Counted from the first letter of the stretch, positions 24,586-36,414 are shown. The stretch is 53,876 nt of DNA from Akkermansiaceae bacterium (GCA_947491475.1 CANLKN010000009.1:1-53876); one strand, 5' to 3'. Notes: generated by a model not told the origin, from the letters alone. Numbers and translations are program-made.

Positions 24586-27118
24586 AGTGCGTCCTCATCC
24601 CACGATTCCGGACCACGAGGTGCTGCGCAAAATCGGTGGCGGCGCCTACGGCGAGGTCTGGCTCGCCCGCGGGGTGACCGGCGCGCTGCGCGCCGTGAAG
24701 GTCGTCTGGCGCGAGGATTTCGAGGACGAACGCGGTTTCGAGCGCGAGTTTGAGGGCATCCTGAAGTTCGAGCCGATCTCGCGCGATCATTCGGCGCTGG
24801 TCAACATCCTGCATGTCGGCCGCAGCCCGGATGGGGTTTCCTTCTACTACTACGTGATGGAGCTCGGCGACGACGTCACCACCGGCCGCGAGATCAACCC
24901 GGTCGAATACCAGCCGCGCACCCTGCGCGGAGATCACCCGCAGGCGGGCGTGCGCTGGGAAATCAATGAGTGCATCGATGTCGGTGTGCGGTTGGCCGAG
25001 GCGCTCGGGCATCTGCATGGCCACGGGCTGGCGCACCGCGATGTGAAGCCGTCCAACATCATTTTTGTCAACGGCCGCGCCAAGCTGGCAGACATCGGGC
25101 TGGTGGCGGCGCGCGGGCAGCGGACTTTTGTGGGCACCGAGGGGTTTGTACCGCCGGAAGGGCCGGGCTCGACTCAGGCGGACATCTACAGCCTGGGCAA
25201 GGTGCTCTACGAAATCGCCACCGGAAAGGACCGGATGGATTTTCCCGAACTGCCGGATGAAATGCCCGCCGGCAACGGCCGCCGGCGCTGGCTCGAACTC
25301 AACCGCGTGATCTGCGACATCTGCGAACCACGGATTTTGAAACGGCGAATCACGACTGCCGCCGCTTTGGTGGACGCCCTGCGGCGCATTCAAGGCGGCA
25401 AGAGTGGCCAGCGCAGCATGGCCACCGTCTGGCTGGCGACCATGCTGCTGATTGCCTTTACCGCCTGGGCTGGCTGGGAAATTTCCAAAGACCGCGGCTG
25501 GCTCGCTAGCCGGGTGCAGGAGGACCCCCCCCCGGAACCGGCCTCCGCATTGTTGCGCGTCTTCAGCACCCCCGAGGGAGCCGATGTGATCGATGCCAAA
25601 GGCGTGATGATCGGCACCACGCCTACCCCGACCATTGCCGCGAATGTCGGGGATGAGGTTTCCTTCACCTTGCGCAAGCGCGGCTACCTGCCGCTCGAAC
25701 TGCGCGGCACCCTCACGTCCGCCGCAGTGACCGAGCCGATGGTGCTTTCCGGCCAGTTACGGTTTTTCAGCCCGCCACAGAATGGCGAGTCGTGGACGGA
25801 TCATCTTGGTGCCCGTTATCAACCGCTGAATGACCACCATGTTAGTTCCGGATTCGTCACCGCCAGGGATTGGAAGGAATTCGCCAAGGATGCCGGTGAA
25901 ATCGCACAGGCATCCGAAACCATCACCTTCTCCCAAGACGGGCAAGCGGTGGAAATCGTGCTTGTTTCAGCCAAGGCGGCGAACGCCTTCACGCAGTGGT
26001 TGCGCGCCGGTGCCGTCAAGGAGGGATACCTCACTGCCAAGCATGAGGCGCGCGCACTGCGTGAAAAAACATTTGAAAATCCCGCACTCAGCGAGCAGGC
26101 GCGCAATGAGGACTTGCGCCCGTTCCGCGTGATGATCCGCAAGTTCTCACTCGGCAGGCTGCGCCTCAGCAGCCAACCGCCCGGAGCCGAAGTCTATCTC
26201 AACGGACGCCTTGTCGGCACCACTGGAGAGATCCTCGAAATTCCCAACCTCAAGCCCGGTAGCTTCGATCTCCTGCTCGTGATGGAAGGCTACAAGCCAC
26301 TCGAAAAAACCATCACGCTCGCCGAAGGCAAAACCCTCGAACAATCACTCGTCCTCCAACAAAACGAAGGCGTTGTGTTCGGCCGGCCATGGGAAAACGG
26401 CATCAAGATGCGTTTCGTGCCCGTCGGCCGCGAATTGATGGCTTCCATTTGGGAAACCCGCGTCAGCGACTACGCCCTCTTCGTCACCGAAACCGGACAC
26501 CCCAATCCTCCGGCAGCTCCCTTCACCCAGGAGCCGGACCACCCGGTCATCAACGTTTCACGCGATGACGCCCGCGCTTTCTGCAAGTGGCTCACCGTCC
26601 GCGAGCGCAAGGAGGAACGCATCACCCGCTCCCATGAATACCGCCTTCCGACCGATCTCGAGTGGAGCCTGATGGCCGGCCTCATTGAGGAAGAAGGCAT
26701 CAGTCCCGGCTGGCGTTTCGCACGCAAACAAGCGGTTTTTCCATGGGGCAATACCTGGCCTGAAAACGAAAAAGTTGGAAATTTCGCCGACATGGCCGCC
26801 GCCCGCTCGCCCGGCGTGAGCGTCAGCCGCACCATCGCCGGCTACGATGACGGCTTCGCCTACACCGCCCCCGTCGGTTCTTTTCCCGCCAATGAAATCG
26901 GGCTCTACGACCTCAGCGGCAACGCCCAGGAATGGGTAGAGGACGAATATTCGAAACTCGGCACCAATGTGCTCGGCGTGCTGCGCGGCGGCGGCTGGAA
27001 CACCTATCAGATCGATCAGCTTTACATCGGTGCCCGCAATGCCGTGCCGCCTGATTACCGGGATGTCTTCTACGGCTTTCGAGTGGTGCTTGCCAAAATC
27101 CCGCTGGATCCCGAATAG
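24575..27118 (+). CDS. Membrane Ser/Thr protein kinase with PEGA and sulfatase-modifying-factor domains
   Basis: An 847-residue transmembrane kinase. The cytoplasmic kinase domain has the glycine loop GGGAYGEV (21-28), Lys42, catalytic HRDVKPSN (154-161) and ADIGL (172-176), an Asp-Ile-Gly variant of DFG. The membrane segment is 282-304. Outside are two PEGA-like repeats (around 325-385 and 525-590), a middle region with a faint second copy of the terminal fold, and a C-terminal formylglycine-generating-enzyme (SUMF1)-like domain from about 603 (IKMRFVPVGRELMASIWETRVSDY, GLYDLSGNAQEWVEDEY, LRGGGWNT). Catalytic Cys residues of true FGE are not evident, so this is probably a ligand-binding sensor. 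The ATG at 24575 overlaps the sigma gene and follows GAGGAAGAA. A run of nine C at 25525-25533 lies in the coding sequence. Confidence 0.92.
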   Translation: MSVRVRPHPTIPDHEVLRKIGGGAYGEVWLARGVTGALRAVKVVWREDFEDERGFEREFEGILKFEPISRDHSALVNILHVGRSPDGVSFYYYVMELGDDVTTGREINPVEYQPRTLRGDHPQAGVRWEINECIDVGVRLAEALGHLHGHGLAHRDVKPSNIIFVNGRAKLADIGLVAARGQRTFVGTEGFVPPEGPGSTQADIYSLGKVLYEIATGKDRMDFPELPDEMPAGNGRRRWLELNRVICDICEPRILKRRITTAAALVDALRRIQGGKSGQRSMATVWLATMLLIAFTAWAGWEISKDRGWLASRVQEDPPPEPASALLRVFSTPEGADVIDAKGVMIGTTPTPTIAANVGDEVSFTLRKRGYLPLELRGTLTSAAVTEPMVLSGQLRFFSPPQNGESWTDHLGARYQPLNDHHVSSGFVTARDWKEFAKDAGEIAQASETITFSQDGQAVEIVLVSAKAANAFTQWLRAGAVKEGYLTAKHEARALREKTFENPALSEQARNEDLRPFRVMIRKFSLGRLRLSSQPPGAEVYLNGRLVGTTGEILEIPNLKPGSFDLLLVMEGYKPLEKTITLAEGKTLEQSLVLQQNEGVVFGRPWENGIKMRFVPVGRELMASIWETRVSDYALFVTETGHPNPPAAPFTQEPDHPVINVSRDDARAFCKWLTVRERKEERITRSHEYRLPTDLEWSLMAGLIEEEGISPGWRFARKQAVFPWGNTWPENEKVGNFADMAAARSPGVSVSRTIAGYDDGFAYTAPVGSFPANEIGLYDLSGNAQEWVEDEYSKLGTNVLGVLRGGGWNTYQIDQLYIGARNAVPPDYRDVFYGFRVVLAKIPLDPE

Positions 27119-27180
27119 GCAGTATCCTCCCCCAATTATCCCAGCTCGAAGTTCTCAATCTCCCTTCATTTTCCGTCCCC

Positions 27181-27240
27181 TCCGGCTTATCCGTTAGTTT
27201 GGCGGCAATCATGAAACGGTGGTTTTTCCTTTTGCTAGAA
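27181..27240 (+). repeat. Truncated copy of a gene leader (matches 29417-29476)
   Basis: Around ATG 27211 the sequence ATCATGAAACG and flanks match the leader and signal-peptide start at ATG 29447 over roughly 50 bases (for example CGTTA, CGGC, ATCATGAAACG, TTTCCT, GCTA at equal spacing). The frame hits other sequence after about nine codons. It overlaps the antisense 3' end of the YheT-like gene. Confidence 0.5.
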
Positions 27241-28189
27241 ATTCCGCCGCCCGGGTTTCCGACCAATATTCGCCGCCATTTCCGAGGGTGGGGAAGCCGA
27301 CGTGCCCGCCCGTCGCCGGCGACTCGAAGTGAAAGAAGCGGCTGCCCTCCGCCTCTTCCCGGGGGTGGCAGCCGGGGCCGAGAAACGGGTCGTTCACCGC
27401 GTTGATGAGCAGGGTGGGGAGCGTGATATTGGGGAGTAACGGGCGGGAGCTGCTACGCGCCCAGTAGTCCTCCGCATCACGGAATCCGTGGATCGGCGCG
27501 GTGAAGCGGTCGTCGAATTCCCGAAAGGTGCGGATGCGGTCGAGCCCGGTGAGATCGAGTTGATCGGGAAACATCCGTTTTTTCGCCCGGATCTTCGCAC
27601 GCAGGGCGATCAGGAAACGGTCCATGAAAATGCGGTTGGACGGGATGGAGAGCTGCCGCGACGAGCAAGCGAGATCGCAGGGCACCGAGAAAGCGACCGC
27701 TCGGTGCAGGCGCGGCGGGAGTTCCGCCGCACGCTCGCCGAGGTATTTCAAGGTGAGGTTTCCGCCGAGGCTGAAGCCGATGAGATCGACGGACCGCGCC
27801 GGGTGATGGGCAAGCGCGTGCGTAACGATTAAATGCAAATCCCCGGTCGCGCCGCTGTGATACATGCGCAGCAAGCGGTTTGGCGTGCCGCCACAGCCGC
27901 GGAAGTTCCATCTCAGCACATCCCATCCGCGGCGGATCAAGGCCGCGGCCATGCCTTGGATGTAGCCGGTCTTCATGTCCGCCTCGAGGCCGTGAGAGAG
28001 AATGGCGAGGCGCGGGCCGCCATCTCCCGACCATTCCAAATCCATGAAATTCCCGTCGGCCAGTTCCAGGCGCTCGCCCCGTGCGGCGACAGGCGCGAGC
28101 CGCCGAAACAAGGCCGGGTAGATCGTTTGCGCATGCCCGCCCGGCAGCCACGAAGGCGCCTGGTAGGTGGAATTCCGAATCAATGCCAT
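27209..28189 (-). CDS. YheT-family alpha/beta hydrolase
   Basis: A 326-residue alpha/beta hydrolase of the YheT/EMB8 group. APSWLPGGHAQTIYPALF near the N-terminus is the family signature. The oxyanion and nucleophile motifs are ILSHGLEADMKTGY and LIGFSLGGNLTLKYLGE (nucleophile Ser140); Asp in LLINAVNDPFL and His in ATGGHVGF complete the triad. WNFRGCGGTPNRL is also conserved. The substrate is probably a carboxylic ester, but the physiological role of the family is not settled. Start ATG 28189 is chosen at the beginning of homology; the frame is open to 28240. The final codons are read from a copied leader sequence of an opposite-strand gene. Confidence 0.9.
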   Translation of the reverse strand: MALIRNSTYQAPSWLPGGHAQTIYPALFRRLAPVAARGERLELADGNFMDLEWSGDGGPRLAILSHGLEADMKTGYIQGMAAALIRRGWDVLRWNFRGCGGTPNRLLRMYHSGATGDLHLIVTHALAHHPARSVDLIGFSLGGNLTLKYLGERAAELPPRLHRAVAFSVPCDLACSSRQLSIPSNRIFMDRFLIALRAKIRAKKRMFPDQLDLTGLDRIRTFREFDDRFTAPIHGFRDAEDYWARSSSRPLLPNITLPTLLINAVNDPFLGPGCHPREEAEGSRFFHFESPATGGHVGFPTLGNGGEYWSETRAAEFLAKGKTTVS

Positions 28190-28223
28190 GAAAGTTCTAG
28201 GGAGCCATATCCGTGGAACAGGC

Positions 28224-28391
28224 ATGCCACAAGCCATCAACCCCGTTTTTCTCCTTCACCCCACCCGCATTTTCCATAACGTTGCGGATTGGACGGCATT
28301 CACCATGGCATCCATCCCGGAACCCGCATCCGTATCTCTCATCGCCGGTGGACTCGCATTTCTAACCATGCGCCGGCGGAGGTGCGCTTGA
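28224..28391 (+). pseudogene. PEP-CTERM protein remnant
   Basis: The frame ends SIPEPASVSLIAGG followed by LAFLTMRRRRCA, a full PEP-CTERM sorting signal (PEP motif, hydrophobic segment, Arg cluster). Only some 30 residues without signal peptide precede it from the ATG at 28224; the frame is also open from ATG 28188 and GTG 28167, both overlapping the divergent YheT-like start. PEP-CTERM proteins need an N-terminal signal peptide, so this is most likely the surviving 3' end of a larger gene. Confidence 0.65.
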
Positions 28392-28466
28392 TTTCAGACG
28401 ACGAATGGCGGGTAGTTCCCGAGTCCCGCCGATCCTCTTGGAGTCCGGCGACAACCTGAAACGCTG

Positions 28467-28676
28467 ATGGAAGATCCCGCGAAATACTCCTCCGCCCGCA
28501 ATGCCCGCGTTTCCGCGCGGACTGCGTCTGATCCTGATTTCATCGGCGCTGAGGCCGCCTTGAAGCGCGCCTCCACCAAAGCCATCGAACGCGCCCGCCG
28601 CGCCCGGCGCGCTTGCGCAGGTTCGTGGATGGAAGATTGTGGATCGCGCATGTCTTCTTCTTCTCCCAAACCATAG
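28467..28676 (+). CDS. Small Arg/Ala-rich hypothetical protein
   Basis: A 69-residue frame ([19 protein letters not shown]) with a helix-like middle, [19 protein letters not shown], followed by an Arg-rich stretch and a Ser/Pro tail. It ends four bases before the higB start, so it may be a leader gene of the toxin-antitoxin operon. The opposite strand is also open here, and the composition could be chance. No family recognised. Confidence 0.35.
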   Translation: MEDPAKYSSARNARVSARTASDPDFIGAEAALKRASTKAIERARRARRACAGSWMEDCGSRMSSSSPKP

Positions 28677-28680
28677 CTCT

Positions 28681-28959
28681 ATGATCCAATCGTTCTCAGA
28701 CCGAGACACGGAGGAACTGTTTCGGACGGAGGCAAACCGACGCTTTCACGCCATCGCACGGGTGGCTCTGCGGAAACTCATTCAGATGAACCAGGCCGGC
28801 ACACTGGATGACCTCAAGGTGCCGCCCGGCAACCGACTCGAAGCGCTCAAGGGGCGACTCGCCGGATTCCATTCCATCCGCGTCAACGACCAGTGGCGCA
28901 TCGTGTTCCGATGGACGAATGCCGGTCCTGCCGAGATCGCCATCGTGGATTACCATTGA
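28681..28959 (+). CDS. higB: HigB-type toxin (RelE/ParE superfamily)
   Basis: A 92-residue type II toxin, normally a ribosome-dependent mRNA interferase. [52 protein letters not shown] and [16 protein letters not shown] are the conserved HigB segments, the last containing the Arg and Trp of the active-site strand, ending IAIVDYH. The ATG at 28681 matches the usual N-terminus; the frame is open further upstream. It precedes its antitoxin by 30 bases, the toxin-first order typical of higBA. Confidence 0.95.
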   Translation: MIQSFSDRDTEELFRTEANRRFHAIARVALRKLIQMNQAGTLDDLKVPPGNRLEALKGRLAGFHSIRVNDQWRIVFRWTNAGPAEIAIVDYH

Positions 28960-28969
28960 CACCCGTCCA

Positions 28970-28984
28970 TAACGCCATACGTTA
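28970..28984. promoter_or_regulatory. Inverted repeat between higB and higA
   Basis: TAACG (28970-28974) and CGTTA (28980-28984) flank CCATA, ending five bases before the higA start. HigA proteins bind short palindromes near their own promoters, so this may be an operator, though it lies inside the operon. Confidence 0.3.
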
Positions 28985-28989
28985 CAGCC

Positions 28990-29283
28990 ATGAAACATTC
29001 CATCACCCCCGGCGAGATTCTCCTTGAGGAGTATCTCCAACCCATGGGGATTTCCCAGAACGCCATGGCCCGCGCCATCGGCGTGCCGCCGCGGGCGATC
29101 AACGAGATCGTGCTCGGCAAGCGCTCCATCACCCCGTCCATGTCCATCCGCTTCGGTGCCTTCTTCGGCCAGTCCGACACCTTCTGGCACGGCATCCAGG
29201 TGGAGTGCGACTTCCGCGCCCTCACCCGCAAACGCAAGCAACTCGTCTCCGGCATCCAGCCAGCCACTTCGCTCGTCTCATGA
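28990..29283 (+). CDS. higA: HigA-type antitoxin (XRE helix-turn-helix)
   Basis: A 97-residue antitoxin with an XRE/VapI-type DNA-binding domain: [20 protein letters not shown], then the helix-turn-helix [23 protein letters not shown], and [20 protein letters not shown]. It neutralises HigB and represses the operon. Length and order are standard and the gene looks intact. Confidence 0.95.
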   Translation: MKHSITPGEILLEEYLQPMGISQNAMARAIGVPPRAINEIVLGKRSITPSMSIRFGAFFGQSDTFWHGIQVECDFRALTRKRKQLVSGIQPATSLVS

Positions 29284-29446
29284 TTCCCCATTCGCCTCTC
29301 TTCCTCCGCGTTTCCTTGGCGACCTTCGCGCCTTGGCGGTTCATCCCTCTTCCTCTTCCTCCCCCTCTTCCACTGATCACTGCTCACTCGGCACTTCTCA
29401 CTTTCCACTTCCCCTCCACCGCCAATTCGTTAACCTTCCGGCGATC

Positions 29447-30043
29447 ATGAAACGCCGGTCTTTCCTCTCGCTATCCGCGCTTTCCGCGGTGCCGGTTGTG
29501 GCAAGCGCCGCGGACGCTGCTCCCGAGGCGGATTGGTATGAAACCGTCAACTCCGACGCTCTGTCGTTCAAGGCGGTGTCCGGGGAGGGAAAGCTCGTCT
29601 TGCAGGTGGAGTTGTTCCTTCCGCCGGAGGACGAGGTGACCGAGGCCAAGGACGACAAGGGCGAACACCGCTGTTACCAATACAAGGGCAAGGATATGCC
29701 CGAACGTTTCTGGCCCGGCCAATCCATGCTCACCCGCTTCGACCTCACATGGGACGGCAAGGCGATGAAGATCCCGGAACGCTTCTGGAACGACCTCCCA
29801 GGCTTCCGCATCGAAACCTCCACGCTCGATCCGGAAGAACTCAAACCGGACCTTCAGTGGAAGGCTCTGCAGTTCCTCGAACGTCTCCGCCAACCCCGCC
29901 TCTCCCTCTCCGCCGAGGGCGGCACCGTCCTCATCGAATGGGATCGCCCCGAGGAATGCGACTCACGCTCCACCATCCGCTGGATCGTCAGCAAGTCCGG
30001 CACCGTCCTCAGACACAGACACTGCCCGCCGCATGAGTGCTGA
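29447..30043 (+). CDS. Exported hypothetical protein with possibly replaced C-terminus
   Basis: A 198-residue protein with signal peptide MKRRSFLSLSALSAVPVVASA. The mature part is acidic with aromatic residues (DWYETVNSDALSFKAVSGEG, PERFWPGQSMLTRFDLTWDG) and no domain I recognise. ATG 29447 is the natural start; the frame is open far upstream only by chance. The final residues (HCPPHEC) are read from the first copy of the 89-bp repeat, so the original end may have been lost. The preceding 29284-29446 is non-coding and carries common intergenic repeat words. Confidence 0.7.
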   Translation: MKRRSFLSLSALSAVPVVASAADAAPEADWYETVNSDALSFKAVSGEGKLVLQVELFLPPEDEVTEAKDDKGEHRCYQYKGKDMPERFWPGQSMLTRFDLTWDGKAMKIPERFWNDLPGFRIETSTLDPEELKPDLQWKALQFLERLRQPRLSLSAEGGTVLIEWDRPEECDSRSTIRWIVSKSGTVLRHRHCPPHEC

Positions 30044-30180
30044 AACCACGACACTGAATGTGAACGAGCGAGGCCTGGCCCCATCCACGATGTTCAACTT
30101 CCCAATATTCCTGTCCGCCACATGAGTGCGGATCTGCCAAACCATAATGTGAACCCGCTAGGCCTGACCACATGCATGTT
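30024..30180 (+). repeat. Two-copy diverged repeat, period 89 bp, with conserved short reading frame
   Basis: Copy 1 starts near 30024 and copy 2 near 30113. Shared words at identical 89-base offset are CCGCC/CATGAGTGC (ATG at 30033 and 30122), AATGTGAAC (30057 and 30146) and AGGCCTG (30071 and 30160). After that ATGTT recurs at 86 bases, a three-base indel. Both copies read M-S-A-E/D, then N-V-N, then G-L in frame, so change has respected codons. Confidence 0.7.
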
Positions 30181-30204
30181 GAAATGCGACACCCGCCCCC
30201 ATTC

Positions 30205-32355
30205 ATGACCCCATTCAAGATTCGTGTGTGGCTTCTGGTGAGCTTTTGGACAGCATTTCTTCTTTCATGCCAGCCCAAGAGAAATCCCACTGAAGACCGG
30301 ACTCAGGAATCACCAGGCCTGGATGCCAAGGAGGTCTTTTCGCGCAACTCCCCATCAGTCCACAAACTGAATGTGGCATCCGTCGATGGCGATCTCATCG
30401 TGGGGAGTGGATTTGTGACGATTCTAGAAGGGAAGAAGGTTCTGCTTACAAACCGTCATGTCGTGGAGAACGCGGCTGAAGTGAAAATCGATGGATCTGA
30501 CGCTGTGATCGACATCAGCAAGGACATTAAAATCGCCAAAGATTTCGATCTTGCGGTGATCAACGTTGAGGGTGAAGAATCACTTACCTCGATCCCGATG
30601 CGCACATCCCCGCTGGAGATTGGCGAGAATGTTTACACACTCGGGTATCCACATGGACTGTCCAAGGCAATCTCCCAAGGAATGCTCAACACCGAGAAAG
30701 ACGATTTTCTGGTCTTCAGCGCGGCGGTTTCAAGCGGCAACAGCGGTGGGCCGCTTTTGGACAATACAGGAAGCGTCATTGGTGTGATCACTTCTTCGTT
30801 GAAGGAGATGGAGGGCGATGTAAGCCAGAATTACAACATTGCGATCAAGGCATCCAAGATCCCGAAGTTGAGCCTGTTTGCATCACCGAAGACACATTTG
30901 TTTGCAGCATGGAAGGTGGCAACGAAGGCAGAGGCATCTCTTTATCCAATCCTTAAGGAGGTCGGGGATTGTGCGGGATACAACCAATTGATGGACTATT
31001 TGCTCGTTGCATCGTTTTTCGATCAGCTTGGAGCAAGCGAGGATGACATAGAAATCGACAGTACCTTCAAAACGCTTAAACAGGTGTCAAACGATCCCCA
31101 GAAAATGAAGAAGCTGGCAAGCATCTCCAGCAAGATTTACAGCGCAAATCTCAAGCCTGTTTTCACGAAGAACATCGAACTTCTCTCCAGCGCCCTGCCA
31201 ATCGTGGCGGATCTCAAACGCGAAATTGGGACGCTAAATAGCAACTCGCACCTAATGGAGCAAATAGCCAGCGACTCTAGAAAGATCCGCTATTTCGACA
31301 CGAGTTACGATCCAGATTTGGCTTCTCAAATGCTCGATTTTTCAATTTTCCGCTTTGAGTCTGATCTCAAAGCCAAGCTAGAGAAATATCGAATTTTTGT
31401 CGAAATCATGTCGAGAGAAGAAAAAGATAAGGCTCTATTGGCTAAGTATGTTTTTCGACATGCAGTTTCTCAACTGAAAGACTCCACCCAAGAATACTTG
31501 AAGTCGATTGCATCTGGTAAATACACGGATGATAAAGATGACTTTCCTGCCTTTAGAAAGCCCCCGGAAAAGATTGATTTCACAAGATTCAGAAGACCCT
31601 TCACACCGATTTCATCGGCAGCGATGTCAAAAATGACTACTGATTCGCTCATCGAAATACTGAGTAATTTGAATTCACCCTGTTCTCCCCTTGATCTGGA
31701 TTACAAGAGACTTAAGAAAACAGATCGTTCACACGCAGCAACGGGCGACTTTCTCAGCACATTAGTCGGGATGTATGACCGCATGATTATCGATCTGATG
31801 CAAAAAGGTTTCCTGGAAGAGGCGGGACGACTGATTTCATTGAATGACGGGCATCGTCCTCATTGTCGTACCTTCGTAAGGAGAGCCGAATTTGAATCTT
31901 TCAAGGGCAACTATGGGGCAGCGAAGGACCAATACGAAAACATGTTCCATGACCTTCCTGCGCGCTATGATCCTTTTGAATTCAAACCTACAGGAGAGCT
32001 AGGTCGTAACTTGTTATCCTTGGCGTTTGCCGGAAACATGGGAGAGAGGTTCTGTGAATATCCATCTCCATACCCCCAGCGCATGGATGGATGGGATGAC
32101 TATGTCAAGAATCTGGTGGCAGTTCCAAGCAGAAAGCCGGATGTCATTTTTTCGGAAAGGAACTTTGATTTGTACACGGACTTTCAGAAGTTTATTATCT
32201 TCTACACACATAATGGTCTGGATCTCGATTTGGAGAAGTTTCCGGCGGTTCAGAAATTTTTTATAACGATTTCTAGTTATGATGATGGCGTCAAAGATTT
32301 GAAATCGATTCAGGATGATCTCACTGAGTTCTTCTCTTTATTGTCTCAGAATTGA
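30205..32355 (+). CDS. Trypsin-like serine protease lipoprotein with long unknown C-terminal region
   Basis: A 716-residue lipoprotein (signal ending FLLSC, Cys22). Residues 50-240 form a DegP/S1C-like trypsin domain: GSGFVTILEGKKVLLTNRHVV with His85, FDLAVINVEG with Asp115, TLGYPHG, and SSGNSGGPLLDN with Ser180. There is no PDZ domain; the remaining 470 residues look helical, with no family I recognise, and include DFPAFRKPPEKIDFTRFRRP. Base composition and codon use are clearly more AT-rich than flanking genes, suggesting horizontal acquisition. ATG 30205 begins the signal peptide; the frame is open 33 bases further up. Neighbours are HigBA and a pseudogene, an accessory setting. Confidence 0.85.
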   Translation: MTPFKIRVWLLVSFWTAFLLSCQPKRNPTEDRTQESPGLDAKEVFSRNSPSVHKLNVASVDGDLIVGSGFVTILEGKKVLLTNRHVVENAAEVKIDGSDAVIDISKDIKIAKDFDLAVINVEGEESLTSIPMRTSPLEIGENVYTLGYPHGLSKAISQGMLNTEKDDFLVFSAAVSSGNSGGPLLDNTGSVIGVITSSLKEMEGDVSQNYNIAIKASKIPKLSLFASPKTHLFAAWKVATKAEASLYPILKEVGDCAGYNQLMDYLLVASFFDQLGASEDDIEIDSTFKTLKQVSNDPQKMKKLASISSKIYSANLKPVFTKNIELLSSALPIVADLKREIGTLNSNSHLMEQIASDSRKIRYFDTSYDPDLASQMLDFSIFRFESDLKAKLEKYRIFVEIMSREEKDKALLAKYVFRHAVSQLKDSTQEYLKSIASGKYTDDKDDFPAFRKPPEKIDFTRFRRPFTPISSAAMSKMTTDSLIEILSNLNSPCSPLDLDYKRLKKTDRSHAATGDFLSTLVGMYDRMIIDLMQKGFLEEAGRLISLNDGHRPHCRTFVRRAEFESFKGNYGAAKDQYENMFHDLPARYDPFEFKPTGELGRNLLSLAFAGNMGERFCEYPSPYPQRMDGWDDYVKNLVAVPSRKPDVIFSERNFDLYTDFQKFIIFYTHNGLDLDLEKFPAVQKFFITISSYDDGVKDLKSIQDDLTEFFSLLSQN

Positions 32356-32445
32356 GCCGGCTTTGTCTTCTCCGGAGTCCCTTCAGTCTCGCAATTCTTC
32401 ACATGCGACATCGAAAGGGTTGGTCCCGACTAACAAGCATTTACC

Positions 32446-33120
32446 TTAAAACGGCTCGTCGTCGGACCAGGGGTCTTCGTTGCCGACGTTCCATTCCTCA
32501 ACGAGGTGTTGCGGGTAGTCGTCTAGGAATTGAGACGGGCGGCAGATGATGTCACCGATGTAGGACTTCGGGTTCAGCCGCCGTCGCCGATTGGCTATGG
32601 CGGGCCGAGTCATTCGGGTAGGAGAGGTAGAGTTCGTCTGGAGGGTAAAAGCTGAAAATCTGAAATGCTGAGAGCTGAAATGGAGAGAAATTCATGAGGG
32701 AGAGTTGTTGGAGGAACTCGAGGATGTCGGTGAAGTTGGCGGCGTATTCGGAGAGTTTTTCCCATGCGGAGGAAGGAGACCTCGTCCTTGCGGTTGACGA
32801 CGAAGCGCATGAAGGCCGAAACATCCTTGATGTGGGCCTGCTCGAAGAAGCGCAGGCCGCTGGTGATGAGGAAGGGGATGCCGCGGGCGGTGAGTTCCAT
32901 CTGGATTTCCAGGCTCTGGAAGTGGGCGCGGTAGAGCACGGCCATTTCGGAGAACGGGATGCCGTCTTCGTGGAGTTCGAGGATGCGCTGGGCGACGAAG
33001 GCCGCCTGGGTGTTCGGGTCTGGCAGCGGGACGAGCGCGGGTTTCGTGCCGAGTGCTTCGCGCGACGAGCGGAGGTGCTTCTCGAAGCGGCCGGTGTCAT
33101 GGTGAGTGGATAGGCTCTTC
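32446..33120 (-). pseudogene. Decayed UvrD/Rep-family helicase (C-terminal part, several deletions)
   Basis: Read on the minus strand, one frame gives RFEKHLRSSREALGTKPAL, FVAQRILELHEDGIPFSEMA, VLYRAHFQSLEIQMEL and FFEQAHIKDVSAFMRFVVNR, all from domain 2A of UvrD-like helicases. A second frame resumes with WEKLSEYAANFTDILEFLQ, then DELYLSYP (the normal ALTRAKDELYL region), and a third with SYIGDIICRPSQFLDDYP, HLVEEWNVGNEDPW to a stop at 32446. The N-terminal ATPase half (Walker A and B) is absent and conserved motifs between the pieces are deleted. Between two pieces lies an intergenic-type word (ATTTCAG/GCTTTT) also found at 17750. The gene is dead. Confidence 0.85.
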
Positions 33121-33227
33121 GTCGGCTTTTCTTCGGCGGTTCTGCCACGGGGAAAATGTGCGACAGGTCAATCGTTCTCGTTGGAATAGGACGAATCCTG
33201 GAATGCCGCCCGCGCGATGTGGTGGAA

Positions 33228-36412
<3,185 letters not shown>

Positions 36413-36414
36413 TC

